DNA from: Actinomycetes bacterium | GTDB lineage: Bacteria > Actinomycetota > Thermoleophilia > BMS3ABIN01 | DNA length: 64,000 nt | Direction of reading: 5' to 3' | NCBI GenBank assembly: GCA_021791195.1 | Contig: JAJYXB010000008.1 | Location: 74,921 to 138,920, forward strand | In this document: piece after piece, positions 1 to 10,871 of the stretch | Layout of the letters: each line of letters starts with the position of its first letter | How positions within the stretch are numbered: the stretch's first letter is position 1 | Translations under genes and position numbers: made by a program | Notes under the pieces: model-generated | Databases searched by the model: none | What the model saw: only the letters and a program-made list of their open reading frames with translations | What the model was told of the DNA's origin: nothing

Positions 1-536
1 GATTTAAAATGGTTATAGACCAGGTGGACGCGGTCGACCTCGCCGGATGTATAGAGCGTGGCCACACGGTGGGCGATGTCCTCGGCGTCGGTGAACTTGG
101 GCCGGTCGGTGATGCCGATGATCGCTTCCTTGACGTCATAGCCGCGGAAGCGCATGGTGCCCACACCCTTGCGGCCGATGATCACCCAGACAACCTCCTT
201 GCCCTCTGCCCGCGCCTGATCATGGATGGCCAGTGAATGGCGGATGATGTTGGCATTGAAAGCGCCGGCCAGGCCGCGGTCGCCGGTGAGCATGACGATG
301 GCGACCCGCTTCTCCTCGTCGTGCACCTTCAGCAGCGGGTACTGCTCGCCGCCCTCGGTATGCTTGGCGACCTCCTGCATCAGCTCCATCATCCGCTCGG
401 CGTACGGCCTGAGCGACTCGATCCGCGACTGGGCGCGCCGCAGCCGCGCCGCGGCCACCATCTCCATCGCCTTGGTGGTCTTGCGCGTGTTTTTAATCGA
501 GCTGATGCGCCGTGCTATGTCCCTGAATGCAGCCAT
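1..536 (-). CDS. atpG: ATP synthase F1 gamma subunit, C-terminally truncated by window edge
   Basis: The gamma subunit is the rotating central stalk of F1 and couples proton flow through F0 to catalysis in the alpha/beta ring. The ORF track misses it because the frame runs off the left edge. Reading the minus strand from the ATG at 536 gives MAAFRDIARRISSIKNTRKT followed by TKAMEMVAAARLRRAQ, the hallmark N-terminal helix of AtpG, and later LTGDRGLAGAFNANI. About 178 codons are present; the conserved C-terminal helix lies outside. It is the last visible gene of the operon, 43 bp after atpA. The identification is secure. Confidence 0.96.
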   Translation of the reverse strand, partial: MAAFRDIARRISSIKNTRKTTKAMEMVAAARLRRAQSRIESLRPYAERMMELMQEVAKHTEGGEQYPLLKVHDEEKRVAIVMLTGDRGLAGAFNANIIRHSLAIHDQARAEGKEVVWVIIGRKGVGTMRFRGYDVKEAIIGITDRPKFTDAEDIAHRVATLYTSGEVDRVHLVYNHFK

Positions 537-579
537 GCTATCTGTCTAGCCCTCGGTTTCCTTTCCGCCGGATCCGCGC

Positions 580-2130
<1,551 letters not shown>

Positions 2131-2185
2131 AGCTATCCTCACTTCCGGTTTGTCCGGGGATGCTGTTAGCCATCTCCCCGAAATA

Positions 2186-2722
2186 TTACGCTTGGACGAG
2201 CCTGTTGCGCAGCTGACCCAGCTTTGCCTTGAGGCTCCCATCCACGATTACGTCGCCGATCCTGAGGATCAACCCGCCGATGATGTCCTCGCGGACAGTT
2301 TCCTTGATCTCAATCTTCTTGCGGGTTGCTTCCTCGATCCGGGTCCTTATCTTTGCCTTGGTCTCTTCAGGCAGTTCCACCGCCGTGGTGATCTCCACTT
2401 CCATGATCTGCTGCTCTTCACGCAGCAGGCGCTGGAAGGAGTCATGCACGTCGGCGATGAGGCCTGCGTGGCGCTTGTCGATCAGCAGGTCGAGTCCATT
2501 GACGAACATGCGGTCGCCGCCAGCGGTCAGCTCCGCCACGATCTGCTTCTTCTGGACGGAACTGATCTGGGGATTGTAAAGGACCGCCGTCAACTCGCGC
2601 GAGCCGCGCATCGCCTCCACGAACGCCGAAAGGTCGGCGCCGGTGGCCGCAAGCGTGCCCGCGTCCCTGGCCGCCTCGAAGAGAGCCCGGGCATATACGT
2701 TCGCTGTAGCCAGCTCACCCAA
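2186..2722 (-). CDS. atpH: ATP synthase F1 delta subunit
   Basis: The delta (OSCP-like) subunit caps the alpha/beta hexamer and ties it to the peripheral stalk made by the b subunit. The product is 178 residues, normal for the family. The start [20 protein letters not shown] matches the helical N-terminal domain. The C-terminal part with [19 protein letters not shown] and [21 protein letters not shown] is the family signature. It starts 3 bp after atpF, so tight translational coupling is likely. Confidence 0.94.
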   Translation of the reverse strand: MGELATANVYARALFEAARDAGTLAATGADLSAFVEAMRGSRELTAVLYNPQISSVQKKQIVAELTAGGDRMFVNGLDLLIDKRHAGLIADVHDSFQRLLREEQQIMEVEITTAVELPEETKAKIRTRIEEATRKKIEIKETVREDIIGGLILRIGDVIVDGSLKAKLGQLRNRLVQA

Positions 2723-2725
2723 GCG

Positions 2726-3232
2726 TTACATCCCTCCGGCGCCCAGCTGGTCGAAATCGACCTCGGACAGCGCCTCGTCAACCAGCCGCAGATGATCTTC
2801 CCTGGTGATGGCCTTGCCCGCGACCTTGCCGGCGGCCAGCACGGTCAGGTCAGCGACCTGATCCTTGATCTCCTGCAGGGCTTTCCTGGTCTCCCGCTGG
2901 ATCTGATCGCGCGCGCTCTCAACCTCTTTCTGCGCCTGTGCCTTGGCATCGCCGACTATCTCGGCTTTCTGGTCCTCGCCGACTTTCTTGGCGCGGTCCA
3001 CGATCTGCTCCGCCTCCGCCTTGGCGTTTGCGACAGATTCGCGGTACTCAGCCAGGAGGCGTTCGGCATTCCGGTTCATTTCCTCAGCATGCCTGATGCT
3101 CTCGTTGATGGCTTCGCGGCGCTTGTCGATAACCGCCTGCAGCGGACCGAATGCATATCTCTTCAGCACGAAGAGCAGTACCCCGAAGGTGATCAGGGTA
3201 TATATCATTAGTCCAGGTTGAATATTAAGCAT
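2726..3232 (-). CDS. atpF: ATP synthase F0 b subunit
   Basis: The b subunit forms the membrane-anchored peripheral stalk. One N-terminal membrane helix (LMIYTLITFGVLLFVLKRYAF) is followed by a long charged coiled coil ending in LSEVDFDQL. I prefer the ATG at 3232 (MLNIQPGLMIYTLITFG) over the track's GTG at 3247, because the GTG overlaps the AGGAGG ribosome site. The spacer to the ATG is then rather long (about 14 nt), so the start is not certain. The length, about 168 residues, is typical. It sits between atpE and atpH in the standard order. Confidence 0.93.
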   Translation of the reverse strand: MLNIQPGLMIYTLITFGVLLFVLKRYAFGPLQAVIDKRREAINESIRHAEEMNRNAERLLAEYRESVANAKAEAEQIVDRAKKVGEDQKAEIVGDAKAQAQKEVESARDQIQRETRKALQEIKDQVADLTVLAAGKVAGKAITREDHLRLVDEALSEVDFDQLGAGGM

Positions 3233-3307
3233 AGTGCTTGTGAGCACCTCCTAAAATCCGTCAGGGCCGGGCGCCCGCCAGCTTACGCGCAAGCGCCCGC
3301 TCGATCT

Positions 3308-3544
<237 letters not shown>

Positions 3545-3633
3545 TCAACCTCCTCTCAAAAATAGGGCTTTAAATGCCGGCCGCCGCATGCCCGGACATG
3601 AAGTCCGGCTCCGCGCGGCCCGCATCCGCCTTG

Positions 3634-4458
3634 CTAGTGCTCCTGGTGGATCGCTCCACCGATGTAAACCGCCGACAGAATGGCGAAGATATAAGCTTGG
3701 ATCAGCGCAACGAAAATCTCAAACAGGCTGACGACAACGACGCCCAGCTCCAGCGGAGCGATCAGCACCGATAGCGCCCAGCTCTGGATCATCAGGATCA
3801 TGGCGTAAAAGACCAGCAGCACCAGGTGGCCCGCCGCCAGGTTGGCGAAGAGTCGCACGGAGAGCGACACCAGCCGGAAGATCTCGCTGATGCCGTGCAG
3901 CACCAGCAGCACCTGCTTGAGCACCGGCGGCGCCGTTGCCGGCGCCCATCCCTTGAAGTAGCCGATGGGGCCGTTGGCCTTGATGCCGGAATAATGCGTG
4001 GCGACAAAGGTGATGGCCGCCAGGGCGATGGTCACATTGATGTTGGCCGTCGCCGCATAGGTCTTGAACTCGGGGATATCGTGGAAGCCCTCGGCCAGAT
4101 TGAACGGCAGCGGGATCAGTCCGATGATGTTGCTGATCAGGATGAACAGGAACAGGCTGGCGATGTAGGGGAACCAGGTCACCGCGGCGCCCGCCGGCAT
4201 GACCGCCCCGACCAGCGTGTCGCGCACATATTCGTAGAGCCCTTCAAACGCGGTCTGCTTGCGGTCCGGCAGCATCCGCGCCGCTTTGGAGATGCCGATG
4301 CAGATCAGCGCCGTGATGATCGCGCCGATCCAGAGGTAGACTACGGCCTTGCTGATCGACATGTCGAGCGCACCGATGTGGAACTCGAGGCTGTGGCCGG
4401 CGATGCTGAGCGGCTTTGTCGCGTCTGTGAATTCGTCGGCGGGATTGAGCTGGCTCAT
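3634..4458 (-). CDS. atpB: ATP synthase F0 a subunit
   Basis: The a subunit is the membrane stator that provides the proton half-channels beside the c-ring. The product is 274 residues with several hydrophobic helices. The segment RLVSLSVRLFANLAAGHLVL contains the essential arginine of the penultimate helices, and PLELGVVVVSLFEIFVALIQAYIF is the conserved last helix. Its start overlaps the end of the upstream AtpI-like gene by four bases, so the two are translationally coupled. Confidence 0.95.
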   Translation of the reverse strand: MSQLNPADEFTDATKPLSIAGHSLEFHIGALDMSISKAVVYLWIGAIITALICIGISKAARMLPDRKQTAFEGLYEYVRDTLVGAVMPAGAAVTWFPYIASLFLFILISNIIGLIPLPFNLAEGFHDIPEFKTYAATANINVTIALAAITFVATHYSGIKANGPIGYFKGWAPATAPPVLKQVLLVLHGISEIFRLVSLSVRLFANLAAGHLVLLVFYAMILMIQSWALSVLIAPLELGVVVVSLFEIFVALIQAYIFAILSAVYIGGAIHQEH

Positions 4459-4832
4459 ACCCCCACCTCCCGCTTGACATCCGCGCGGCCTTTAAGACTC
4501 ACGAAAATCTCCAGGAAGAGGAAGGCGGAGTAGACCGCCAGAAAGCAGAGGGCCGTCGCCAGGAAATACTGCGGCAGCGCCAGCGCCACCAGCAGCAGGC
4601 CCAGCCCGATGAGGCCGAAGCGGATCAGGAAGCTGAGCACCGCCACCCCCGCAGCCGCGCCAGCCTGCAGCCGCGCCATCGGCGCCAGAAACAGCAGCGA
4701 CAGCGCGTAATTGACGACGAAGATTGCCGATGACAGCAGCCAGGGCAGCAGCAGCGCATGGACCAGCAGGCCCACGAGCATGCCCGCGGCAATCACAATC
4801 GTCATCATGGTAGCCAGCTTGCCAGCCATCAA
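4455..4832 (-). CDS. atpI: ATP synthase I-like membrane protein
   Basis: This 125-residue protein has about four hydrophobic segments (for example MTIVIAAGMLVGLLVHALLL and LIRFGLIGLGLLLVALAL) and a short basic tail. It sits between AtpZ and AtpB, the usual place of AtpI, which has been linked to c-ring assembly or Mg2+ supply. Sequence conservation in this family is low, so the assignment rests on topology, size and position. The stop overlaps the atpB start. Confidence 0.75.
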   Translation of the reverse strand: MMAGKLATMMTIVIAAGMLVGLLVHALLLPWLLSSAIFVVNYALSLLFLAPMARLQAGAAAGVAVLSFLIRFGLIGLGLLLVALALPQYFLATALCFLAVYSAFLFLEIFVSLKGRADVKREVGV

Positions 4833-4993
4833 TCAGTGCCTTCCTTCCGGATGCGCAAGAGTATTCAACGCGGGGGCTAAAGTGCAGACTTCAAAAGAAG
4901 CTTCCAGTGATGCCCGGGGCCCCCGGACAGACGCCAGCGGCGCCGCGCCAACCATCACTCAAGACCGCCGGTGTGTTTGCCCGCCGGCGATAG

Positions 4994-5206
4994 CTACAGG
5001 ACCGATTTGTAGATCCCATAGAGCCCGGCGGCAAACCCACCAAAAATGCCCAGAATCAGAAATAGCGGAATGGTGTGCAGGAGATAATCCAAACCCAGTC
5101 CGCTCGCGGCGCCTAGCAGAACTCCGCCCAGCAGGTAGAACGCAATCCATTCCACACTGGCGGAACCGGCCCGGCGGCCGTTTGGTTTTGCCTTCTTAGG
5201 AGGCAA
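4994..5206 (-). CDS. atpZ: AtpZ/AtpI-family F0F1 accessory protein
   Basis: This is a 70-residue protein with a basic N-terminus (MPPKKAKPNGRR) and two membrane helices. The second is PLFLILGIFGGFAAGLYGIYK, which matches the PLFLI-G...G...G-Y pattern of small AtpZ/AtpI proteins at the head of ATP synthase operons. It lies 161 bp before the AtpI-like gene, and I see no separate gene in that gap. It is proposed to help assembly or cation supply of the F0 sector. Confidence 0.8.
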   Translation of the reverse strand: MPPKKAKPNGRRAGSASVEWIAFYLLGGVLLGAASGLGLDYLLHTIPLFLILGIFGGFAAGLYGIYKSVL

Positions 5207-5273
5207 ATCAAAACCGCGTCAGTATACCATTAGCGAATACATCGCTACAACAGTAACTATCGTAGGGGATATA

Positions 5274-6344
5274 TTACCTCAAACGCGGGCTGCGTCTAGT
5301 CCTTATTTTTAATATTTCTAATAAGTAAACGAGATAGACGCTTACGGCAATGGCCACAGCTGCTAATATCACCGTCACGAAACCGGGCGCAAAGCGCATG
5401 GAAAGCGCCAGCGAACTCATCAGCGTGCACCAGGCATAAAGGATCAGCACAGCCTTGCGCTGCGAGAAACCGATGTTAAACAATCGGTGGTGCAGATGCC
5501 CCCGGTCCGGCCGGAAGATGGAACGCCTGTTCTTCAGCCGCCGGAGGATGGCGAACGAGAGGTCGAAGATCGGCACGCCCAGGATCAGCAGCGGGATCAC
5601 CAGGGTCACGGCCGCCACGCTCTTGAGCACGCCGTTGACCGTCACCGCCGCCAGGATGAACCCGAGCAGCATCGAGCCGGAGTCGCCCATGAAGATCGAG
5701 GCCGGGAAGAAGTTGTGCCTGAGGAATCCCAGCGTGGTGCCGGCGAGGATCGCCGCCAGGATGCCGGCGCCGGGCCGGCCCAGCGAGATGGCGATCACGG
5801 CGAAGGTGCCGGCGGCGATGGTGCAGACGCCGGCGGCAAGGCCGTCCATGCCGTCGATGAAATTGACGATGTTGACCAGCGATACCACCCATAGCAGCGT
5901 CAGCGGTATCGCCAGCTGCGTGGCGATGTTGATGGTGCCGATGTAGGGCAGCGAGAAGTAATCGATCCGCATGCCGTAGTAGACGAGGCAGCCGGCAGCC
6001 AGGAACTGGCCGGCGAACTTGACCAGCGGTGAAGTGCCGTGCAGGTCGTCGACGGCTCCGAAGAGAGTGATGATCGATGCTCCCACCAGCACGCCCTTCA
6101 TCTGCGTGTTGAGGTCAAGGAAGAAAAGTGCCGGAATGATGAAACCGAAGAAGATCGCCAGGCCGCCGAGCCGCGGAATCGGATCCTCGTGGATCTTGCG
6201 GGCGTTGGGCTCGTCCATGGCGCCGACCAGCCGGGCGATCGAGCCTACCGTGGGCGTGATGATAAAGACGATCGCCGCAGCGACGGCAAAAGCGACCAGC
6301 GCCGCCTTTGCGCCGACGATCGGATTCTGAATGAAGTCGTCCAC
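5274..6344 (-). CDS. UDP-GlcNAc/MurNAc-type undecaprenyl-phosphate sugar-1-P transferase (WecA/TagO-like)
   Basis: This is a polytopic transferase of the MraY/WecA family, which loads a sugar-1-phosphate onto undecaprenyl phosphate to start polymer or glycan synthesis. Visible motifs are GAVDDLHG (metal/substrate aspartates), NFIDGMDGLAAG, FMGDSGSMLLG and the histidine motif RGHLHHRL. These fit the WecA/TagO branch better than MraY. The 356 residues form about 10-11 membrane helices. It begins with GTG directly after the stop of the dCMP deaminase gene. This gene often stands upstream of ATP synthase genes in Gram-positive lineages. Confidence 0.9.
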   Translation of the reverse strand: MDDFIQNPIVGAKAALVAFAVAAAIVFIITPTVGSIARLVGAMDEPNARKIHEDPIPRLGGLAIFFGFIIPALFFLDLNTQMKGVLVGASIITLFGAVDDLHGTSPLVKFAGQFLAAGCLVYYGMRIDYFSLPYIGTINIATQLAIPLTLLWVVSLVNIVNFIDGMDGLAAGVCTIAAGTFAVIAISLGRPGAGILAAILAGTTLGFLRHNFFPASIFMGDSGSMLLGFILAAVTVNGVLKSVAAVTLVIPLLILGVPIFDLSFAILRRLKNRRSIFRPDRGHLHHRLFNIGFSQRKAVLILYAWCTLMSSLALSMRFAPGFVTVILAAVAIAVSVYLVYLLEILKIRTRRSPRLR

Positions 6345-6851
6345 TTACCCGCCCATCCGGTGCAGCCTGACGCCCGCCTCGGCAAAGAAGCCGGCGGCCA
6401 GCTCGTCGGGATACCCCTTGTCAAAATAGACTTCCACGATGCCGGAATTGATAATCATCTTGGCGCACAGCGAGCAGGGCTGATGCGTGCAGTAAAGCGT
6501 GGCGCCTTCGATCTTGACCCCGTGCAGCGCCGCCTGCGCGATCGCGTTCTGCTCCGCGTGCAACGCCCGGCAAAGCTCGTGGCGCTCGCCGGAGGGGACA
6601 TTCAGCTCTTCCCGCAGGCACCCTGCCTGGGTGCAATGGCTGATGCCACGCGGCGCGCCATTGTATCCCGTCGAAAGGATGCGCCTGTCCTTGACCAGCA
6701 CCGCTCCCACCTGCCGGCGCATGCACGTGGAACGCGTAGCAACCTGTTCGGCGATCTGGAAAAAGTACTCGTCCCAGGAAGGGCGCGCTCCGGTCCGGCG
6801 GGGAAGCGGAACCGGGGAAAGTCCTTCTTCTTTTTGTTTCCTGGCGTCCAT
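6345..6851 (-). CDS. dCMP/cytidine deaminase family protein (ComEB-like)
   Basis: This zinc-dependent deaminase converts dCMP to dUMP and feeds dTMP synthesis, consistent with thyX in the same window. The zinc site is clear: [11 protein letters not shown] provides His and the catalytic Glu, and [14 protein letters not shown] provides two Cys. The [13 protein letters not shown] segment is typical of dCMP deaminases. The length of 168 residues fits. A GGGAG site precedes the ATG at 6851. It is the first gene of the run leading into the ATP synthase operon. Confidence 0.9.
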   Translation of the reverse strand: MDARKQKEEGLSPVPLPRRTGARPSWDEYFFQIAEQVATRSTCMRRQVGAVLVKDRRILSTGYNGAPRGISHCTQAGCLREELNVPSGERHELCRALHAEQNAIAQAALHGVKIEGATLYCTHQPCSLCAKMIINSGIVEVYFDKGYPDELAAGFFAEAGVRLHRMGG

Positions 6852-6969
6852 TTCTCCCTCGGTTCCCTCTGATGGACTCGATGTCCTAGGTTATCGGGAA
6901 GCCACCGCTTTTGCAAATATCCGCTCGCCGGCAGCTAATTTGCAGGAAGTTTTCCCGCCGGCAACGTAA

Positions 6970-6993
6970 AGGGGCGCGGCTAGCCGCGCCCCT
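6970..6993 (-). terminator. GC-rich palindromic hairpin downstream of the large secreted protein
   Basis: AGGGGCGCGG and CCGCGCCCCT form a perfect stem around CTAG. On the minus strand it follows the stop at 7023 and is followed by a short TTTA stretch, so it may end that transcript. The motif also resembles dispersed 'GTAGGGGCG' palindromes of many genomes. Confidence 0.5.
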
Positions 6994-7022
6994 ACAACTT
7001 CGGTTTGCGTGTCCCGGTTCCT

Positions 7023-10000
7023 CTAATTCAGATTGGTGCCCAGGGTCTCGTTGAAGTAGCCCTGCCAGAGAACACGCTGGGAGGCCATGACATTGGCCGG
7101 CGTGCGTCTGGAGCTGTCGGTCCAGGCGCTCACATTCACCGGCCCTCCCTGGACGCCGTTAAATTGCGGCTGGGTCGTCTGGCCCGGATTGAGCGTCCCG
7201 TGAGCCCTGGAATCTGCCGCAGTGTCGACCCCCGGCATCGAGATCTCATAGTAGATCGGCGCGGCGGTGGGGTTTGCCACCAGCACCCAGTTGCTCACTG
7301 CCGGTCCCTCCTTCTGATCGTACCAGGTCCAGTAATAGCTGCTGGTCAGCCCCGCCCGCGGGGACCCCGGCACCTCTTCGAACGACGGTCCGAAGACGCT
7401 GCGCTGCGAGGCGATGACGTTCTCAGGCGCGCCGCCGCAGTTGCCATTGGCGTCCAGGGCCGCCGAACATGCCTTCACCTCCACCGGACCGCCATTGATT
7501 CCGGGAAACTGCGGATTAACATGCGCGCCAGAGGCCAGCTGCCCGGAGCTGCATCTTTGGACGTCCTTCACCGCACACCCCCCCGCTATGCTGATCTGAT
7601 AATAAACGCTGGCGGCGTTCGGGTTCGCCACCAGCACCCAGTTCTGGGCGTTGGCTGATCTTTGGTCATACCAGGTCCAGAGATAATCGCTGGAGAGGTC
7701 GCGCGCCGCCGTGCCGGGCACCTCGTTAAAGGCGGAGCCGTTATTGGAAAGTACCCGCTGGGATGCCATGATGCTTGCCGGCGCCGTCTTGCCGCTGGTG
7801 GTCCAGGCCTGCACCTCCACGGGGCCACCCATGGCGGCGCCGGGAAAGGTCGGCGTGACGTTTCCCCCCGCCGGCACCGTAAAGTAGGCGTTCGCGGGAT
7901 GGCTGGGATCGTGCATCTTCGTTCCCGCGATGGTGATTTCGCAGTAGACATCGTAAGGATTGGGGTTGGCGACCAGGATCCAGTTGGTCTGCGACTGGTC
8001 GTCATACCACGTCCAGTAGTAATGATCGGACAGCTTGTCGATATCCTGGCCCAGCACCTCCTCCAGAGAGTTGTTGCCCCAAAGAATCCGCTGGCTGGTG
8101 ATCGCCTTGGCGGAGGTCAGCGAAGCCGCGTTGACAGGGCCACCCATCACGCCGGGGTAGATCCCGTTGATCGACTGGCCGGGCAAGATGGTCCCGCCAC
8201 CCGGCAGACTACGGGCCGCGCCGCCGATAAACAGGCTGAAACTGAGGTTCTGCCCGGAGCCTGAAGGGTTGGCCATCAGCACCCAGTCGCTGGCGCCGGG
8301 GCTCTTGTTGTCGTACCACGTGAAGTAGTACGGCCGGTTGGACTTCAGTACGGAGCCGTTCGAGCCGGCTGCGAACGCCTTGCGGTCGCCCAGCGCCGAC
8401 ACGGTATAGAATCCGATATTGGTGCCCGGATTCTCGGCATACCAGGTGGCGCCGCCGTCGGTGGTGTGGATCACACGCCCCTGGTCTCCGACGACAAAAC
8501 CGTCCGTGGGGCTGGAGAAGGAGACCGACGCCAGCAGCTTGCTGGTGCCGGATACCTGCGGCGACCACGTGGCGCCGCCATCGGTGGTCTTGTAGACATT
8601 GGCTCCGTAACAGCCACTGCCACAGCCACCCACGGTATAGCCTGTACTGGCATTGACCATGTCGATCGAGGAGAAGAAATCGACACTCGTCTTGCTCGTA
8701 GACGTCCAGCTGCCACCGCTGTATTTGAAGATGACGCCGCCGCCGTTGTCGCACTGGTTGGAGGCCACGCTGCAGCCCACCGCCCAGGCATTGCCGGCGG
8801 CGGTGGTATAGACCGAGTTCAGATCGTCGGTCGCCGGCATGCCATTGGCGGCCGCGACCCAGTTGGAGCCGTCGGATGTCTGTAGCGCGATGCCCGCCTT
8901 GCCGACCGCCCAGCCGTGAGTGGCGTCAGACATGTGCACCGATTTGAGACTGGTGGAGCCCGAGGTGCCGCCCATCGCCGTCCAGGTGCCACTCGAATAT
9001 TTGTATGCGACACCGGCCCCGGTACCGGAGGTTATACAGTCAGAGCCCGAGCAGCCCACCGCGAAGCCCGTGTTGCTGTCCAGGAACTGGACCCCCTGCA
9101 ATGTGACGCCGGTGGGGATGCCTGAGGCGTCGCTGGTCCAGCTGGCGCCACCGTCGGTGGTCCTGACCACCGTGCCGCTGCTGCCGACCATCCATCCCGT
9201 GTTGCTGTCGATAAAGCTGGAACCGTAGATGGAAGCGGAGCCGGCCCCGCCCGCCTTGAGCGTCCAGGTGGCGCCTGAATCGGTGCTGGCGGTGACCGCG
9301 CCGGACTCACCGGCGGCAAACCCGGCGCTGCCGTTGCCGGGGAACACGACCGCCATCAGCTTGCTGGTGGTGCCGGAAGTGACAGTAGCACCGTCAAGAC
9401 CGGCCGCCAGCGCATTTGTATCACCGGTCCAGCTGACGTTGCTGTTCTGCTGAATGACCCCGTTATCGCCCACCACGATCACCGAATGGGCGCCGCTGCC
9501 CCCGGCCACGGCTACTCCCTGGAGCGGCGTGTGCAGCGAACCGCCGCCGCCGCCGGCAAATGTGACCGTGGGCGCGCTGGTGTAGCCCGAACCCGGGTTG
9601 GTGATCGTTACCCCGGTGACGGCGCCGCCGGATATGTTTGCCGTGCCCGTGGCGGTGACGCAGCCCGCGCCGGCACAGGCAGAGAATGCGACCGTCGGCG
9701 GCGTATCGTAAAGCGAACCGCCATTGGTCATCGTCACCCCGTTGACGGCGCCGCCGGACAAGTTGGCCGTGCCAGCCGCCCCGCCGGCATTGGTGTTGTA
9801 ATGCCAGCTGGCGCCGCCGTCGCTGGTCTGGGCGATGCGGCCATAGGTGTAATTATAACCGGTGCCGACGGCATAACCGTGGTTGGCATCGATAAAGACG
9901 ACCGAGCGGAAGTCGGTGCCGGTAATCTCACCCGCGGCGGAACCGGCGCCATTATACTTGGTCCAGGTTTTGCCTCCATCGATGGTCTTGTAAATGGCGC

Positions 10001-10598
10001 CGTAGCCGACGGCATAACCGACCCCATTACTCACCAGCTGGACCGAATTGACATAGCTGCCGAGTCCGCTGGCATTCGTCCAAGTGGCGCCGCCATTGGT
10101 CGTGTAGCAGGCATAGCCCGAAGTACTGGTCGTACCCACGGCAACGCCATTGTTTCCATCCGAGAAAGAAACGGAGCTGAGAAAGTTGGCTGGAGACGGG
10201 AAAGACTGCGGCGTCCAGGTAGTGCCGCCGTCAGATGTGTGCAGGATGACGCCGCCGGTCTTGTAGAGAGTGTCAGCGCCGACAGCCCAGCCGCTGCTGG
10301 CGTCGACGAATTTCACGCCCTCCAGGTTGAAGGAGGTGCCGGAAACCTGTGCCGCCCAGGTGTTGCCGCCATCAGTGGTTTTCAGGATGGTGCCGCCGAT
10401 GCCGACGGCCCAGCCGGTGCTGGAATTGACGAAGGAGACAGCGTTGATGCTGCTGCCCTGGACCGGCGGATTCACCCACTCCCAGGGGCCGCCGCCCGTA
10501 TTGAGGTTCTGGACGGCGCCGGCGCCAGCGGCGCCGACCGTCATCACGGCCAGAATGGATAGAAACAGCAGTAGCCCAAGGATAGCGGATTTCTTCAT
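7023..10598 (-). CDS. Large secreted protein: Ycf48/BNR-like repeats plus four WYD/GGPV/SQR modules
   Basis: The start is the second ATG (AGGAG 6 nt upstream), giving MKKSAILGLLLFLSILAVM, a clear signal peptide. Residues ~30-740 contain many repeats of the type GWAVG..G.I.KT.DGG.TW, as in Ycf48/photosystem-assembly-like and sialidase (BNR) beta-propellers. Two copies of a GSGYTSAPTVTF segment interrupt them near residues 275-355. Residues ~755-1191 hold four modules that start YY.TWYD and run through NWVLVANP, GGPV and ASQRVL. These modules are shared with the next upstream gene. There is no sorting signal or C-terminal anchor. The function is unknown; a cell-surface or adhesive role is inference. 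Confidence 0.85.
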   Translation of the reverse strand: MKKSAILGLLLFLSILAVMTVGAAGAGAVQNLNTGGGPWEWVNPPVQGSSINAVSFVNSSTGWAVGIGGTILKTTDGGNTWAAQVSGTSFNLEGVKFVDASSGWAVGADTLYKTGGVILHTSDGGTTWTPQSFPSPANFLSSVSFSDGNNGVAVGTTSTSGYACYTTNGGATWTNASGLGSYVNSVQLVSNGVGYAVGYGAIYKTIDGGKTWTKYNGAGSAAGEITGTDFRSVVFIDANHGYAVGTGYNYTYGRIAQTSDGGASWHYNTNAGGAAGTANLSGGAVNGVTMTNGGSLYDTPPTVAFSACAGAGCVTATGTANISGGAVTGVTITNPGSGYTSAPTVTFAGGGGGSLHTPLQGVAVAGGSGAHSVIVVGDNGVIQQNSNVSWTGDTNALAAGLDGATVTSGTTSKLMAVVFPGNGSAGFAAGESGAVTASTDSGATWTLKAGGAGSASIYGSSFIDSNTGWMVGSSGTVVRTTDGGASWTSDASGIPTGVTLQGVQFLDSNTGFAVGCSGSDCITSGTGAGVAYKYSSGTWTAMGGTSGSTSLKSVHMSDATHGWAVGKAGIALQTSDGSNWVAAANGMPATDDLNSVYTTAAGNAWAVGCSVASNQCDNGGGVIFKYSGGSWTSTSKTSVDFFSSIDMVNASTGYTVGGCGSGCYGANVYKTTDGGATWSPQVSGTSKLLASVSFSSPTDGFVVGDQGRVIHTTDGGATWYAENPGTNIGFYTVSALGDRKAFAAGSNGSVLKSNRPYYFTWYDNKSPGASDWVLMANPSGSGQNLSFSLFIGGAARSLPGGGTILPGQSINGIYPGVMGGPVNAASLTSAKAITSQRILWGNNSLEEVLGQDIDKLSDHYYWTWYDDQSQTNWILVANPNPYDVYCEITIAGTKMHDPSHPANAYFTVPAGGNVTPTFPGAAMGGPVEVQAWTTSGKTAPASIMASQRVLSNNGSAFNEVPGTAARDLSSDYLWTWYDQRSANAQNWVLVANPNAASVYYQISIAGGCAVKDVQRCSSGQLASGAHVNPQFPGINGGPVEVKACSAALDANGNCGGAPENVIASQRSVFGPSFEEVPGSPRAGLTSSYYWTWYDQKEGPAVSNWVLVANPTAAPIYYEISMPGVDTAADSRAHGTLNPGQTTQPQFNGVQGGPVNVSAWTDSSRRTPANVMASQRVLWQGYFNETLGTNLN

Positions 10599-10768
10599 CA
10601 TCGTCTCCTAGTGGATCGGTCTCCTGGTGGAAAAATATCGAACTGGTTAACAGGAGGAGTTTGCCCTGCCAGTAATTTCATCGGAAGGCAAAGAACTATT
10701 TTTGCCTTCTAAAAAAAATCTGGAACTGCCTCGCTGACTCGGGGGGAAAACAACTGGAGAGTTTTTTA

Positions 10769-10797
10769 AAATTACTATTTGGCTCAGTTTATGTCAA
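10769..10797 (-). promoter_or_regulatory. Candidate sigma-70 promoter for the large secreted protein
   Basis: On the minus strand TTGACA (plus 10792-10797) and TAATTT (plus 10769-10774) are separated by 17 nt. The predicted start leaves a leader of about 160 nt before the ATG at 10598. That leader includes a 9-bp stem GAAGGCAAA/TTTGCCTTC (10684-10709) of unknown role. Confidence 0.6.
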
Positions 10798-10824
10798 GTC
10801 TGACCAGAGACGAAAATTACGGCC

Positions 10825-10854
10825 GGCTGCGCAGGGGCGTCCCGCTGCGCAGCC
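10825..10854 (-). terminator. Terminator hairpin after the WYD-repeat protein
   Basis: GGCTGCGCAG and CTGCGCAGCC form a perfect 10-bp stem with a 10-nt loop, 18 bp beyond the stop of the minus-strand gene at 10872. It is followed on that strand by GGCCGTAATTTTCG, a weak T-rich tail. It would separate this transcript from the promoter of the next gene. Confidence 0.6.
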
Positions 10855-10871
10855 GCCGCTGAAACTACTTT

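Noticed and set aside
9486-10562. 358-codon plus-strand ORF opposite the secreted protein
   Set aside because: It mirrors the Gly-rich BNR repeats and has no ribosome site; the minus frame has a signal peptide and repeats.
10620-10680. c-di-GMP (GEMM-I) riboswitch before the large secreted protein
   Set aside because: GCAGGGCAAAC resembles part of the motif, but the conserved second half (GACGCAAAGC) and the tetraloop are absent.
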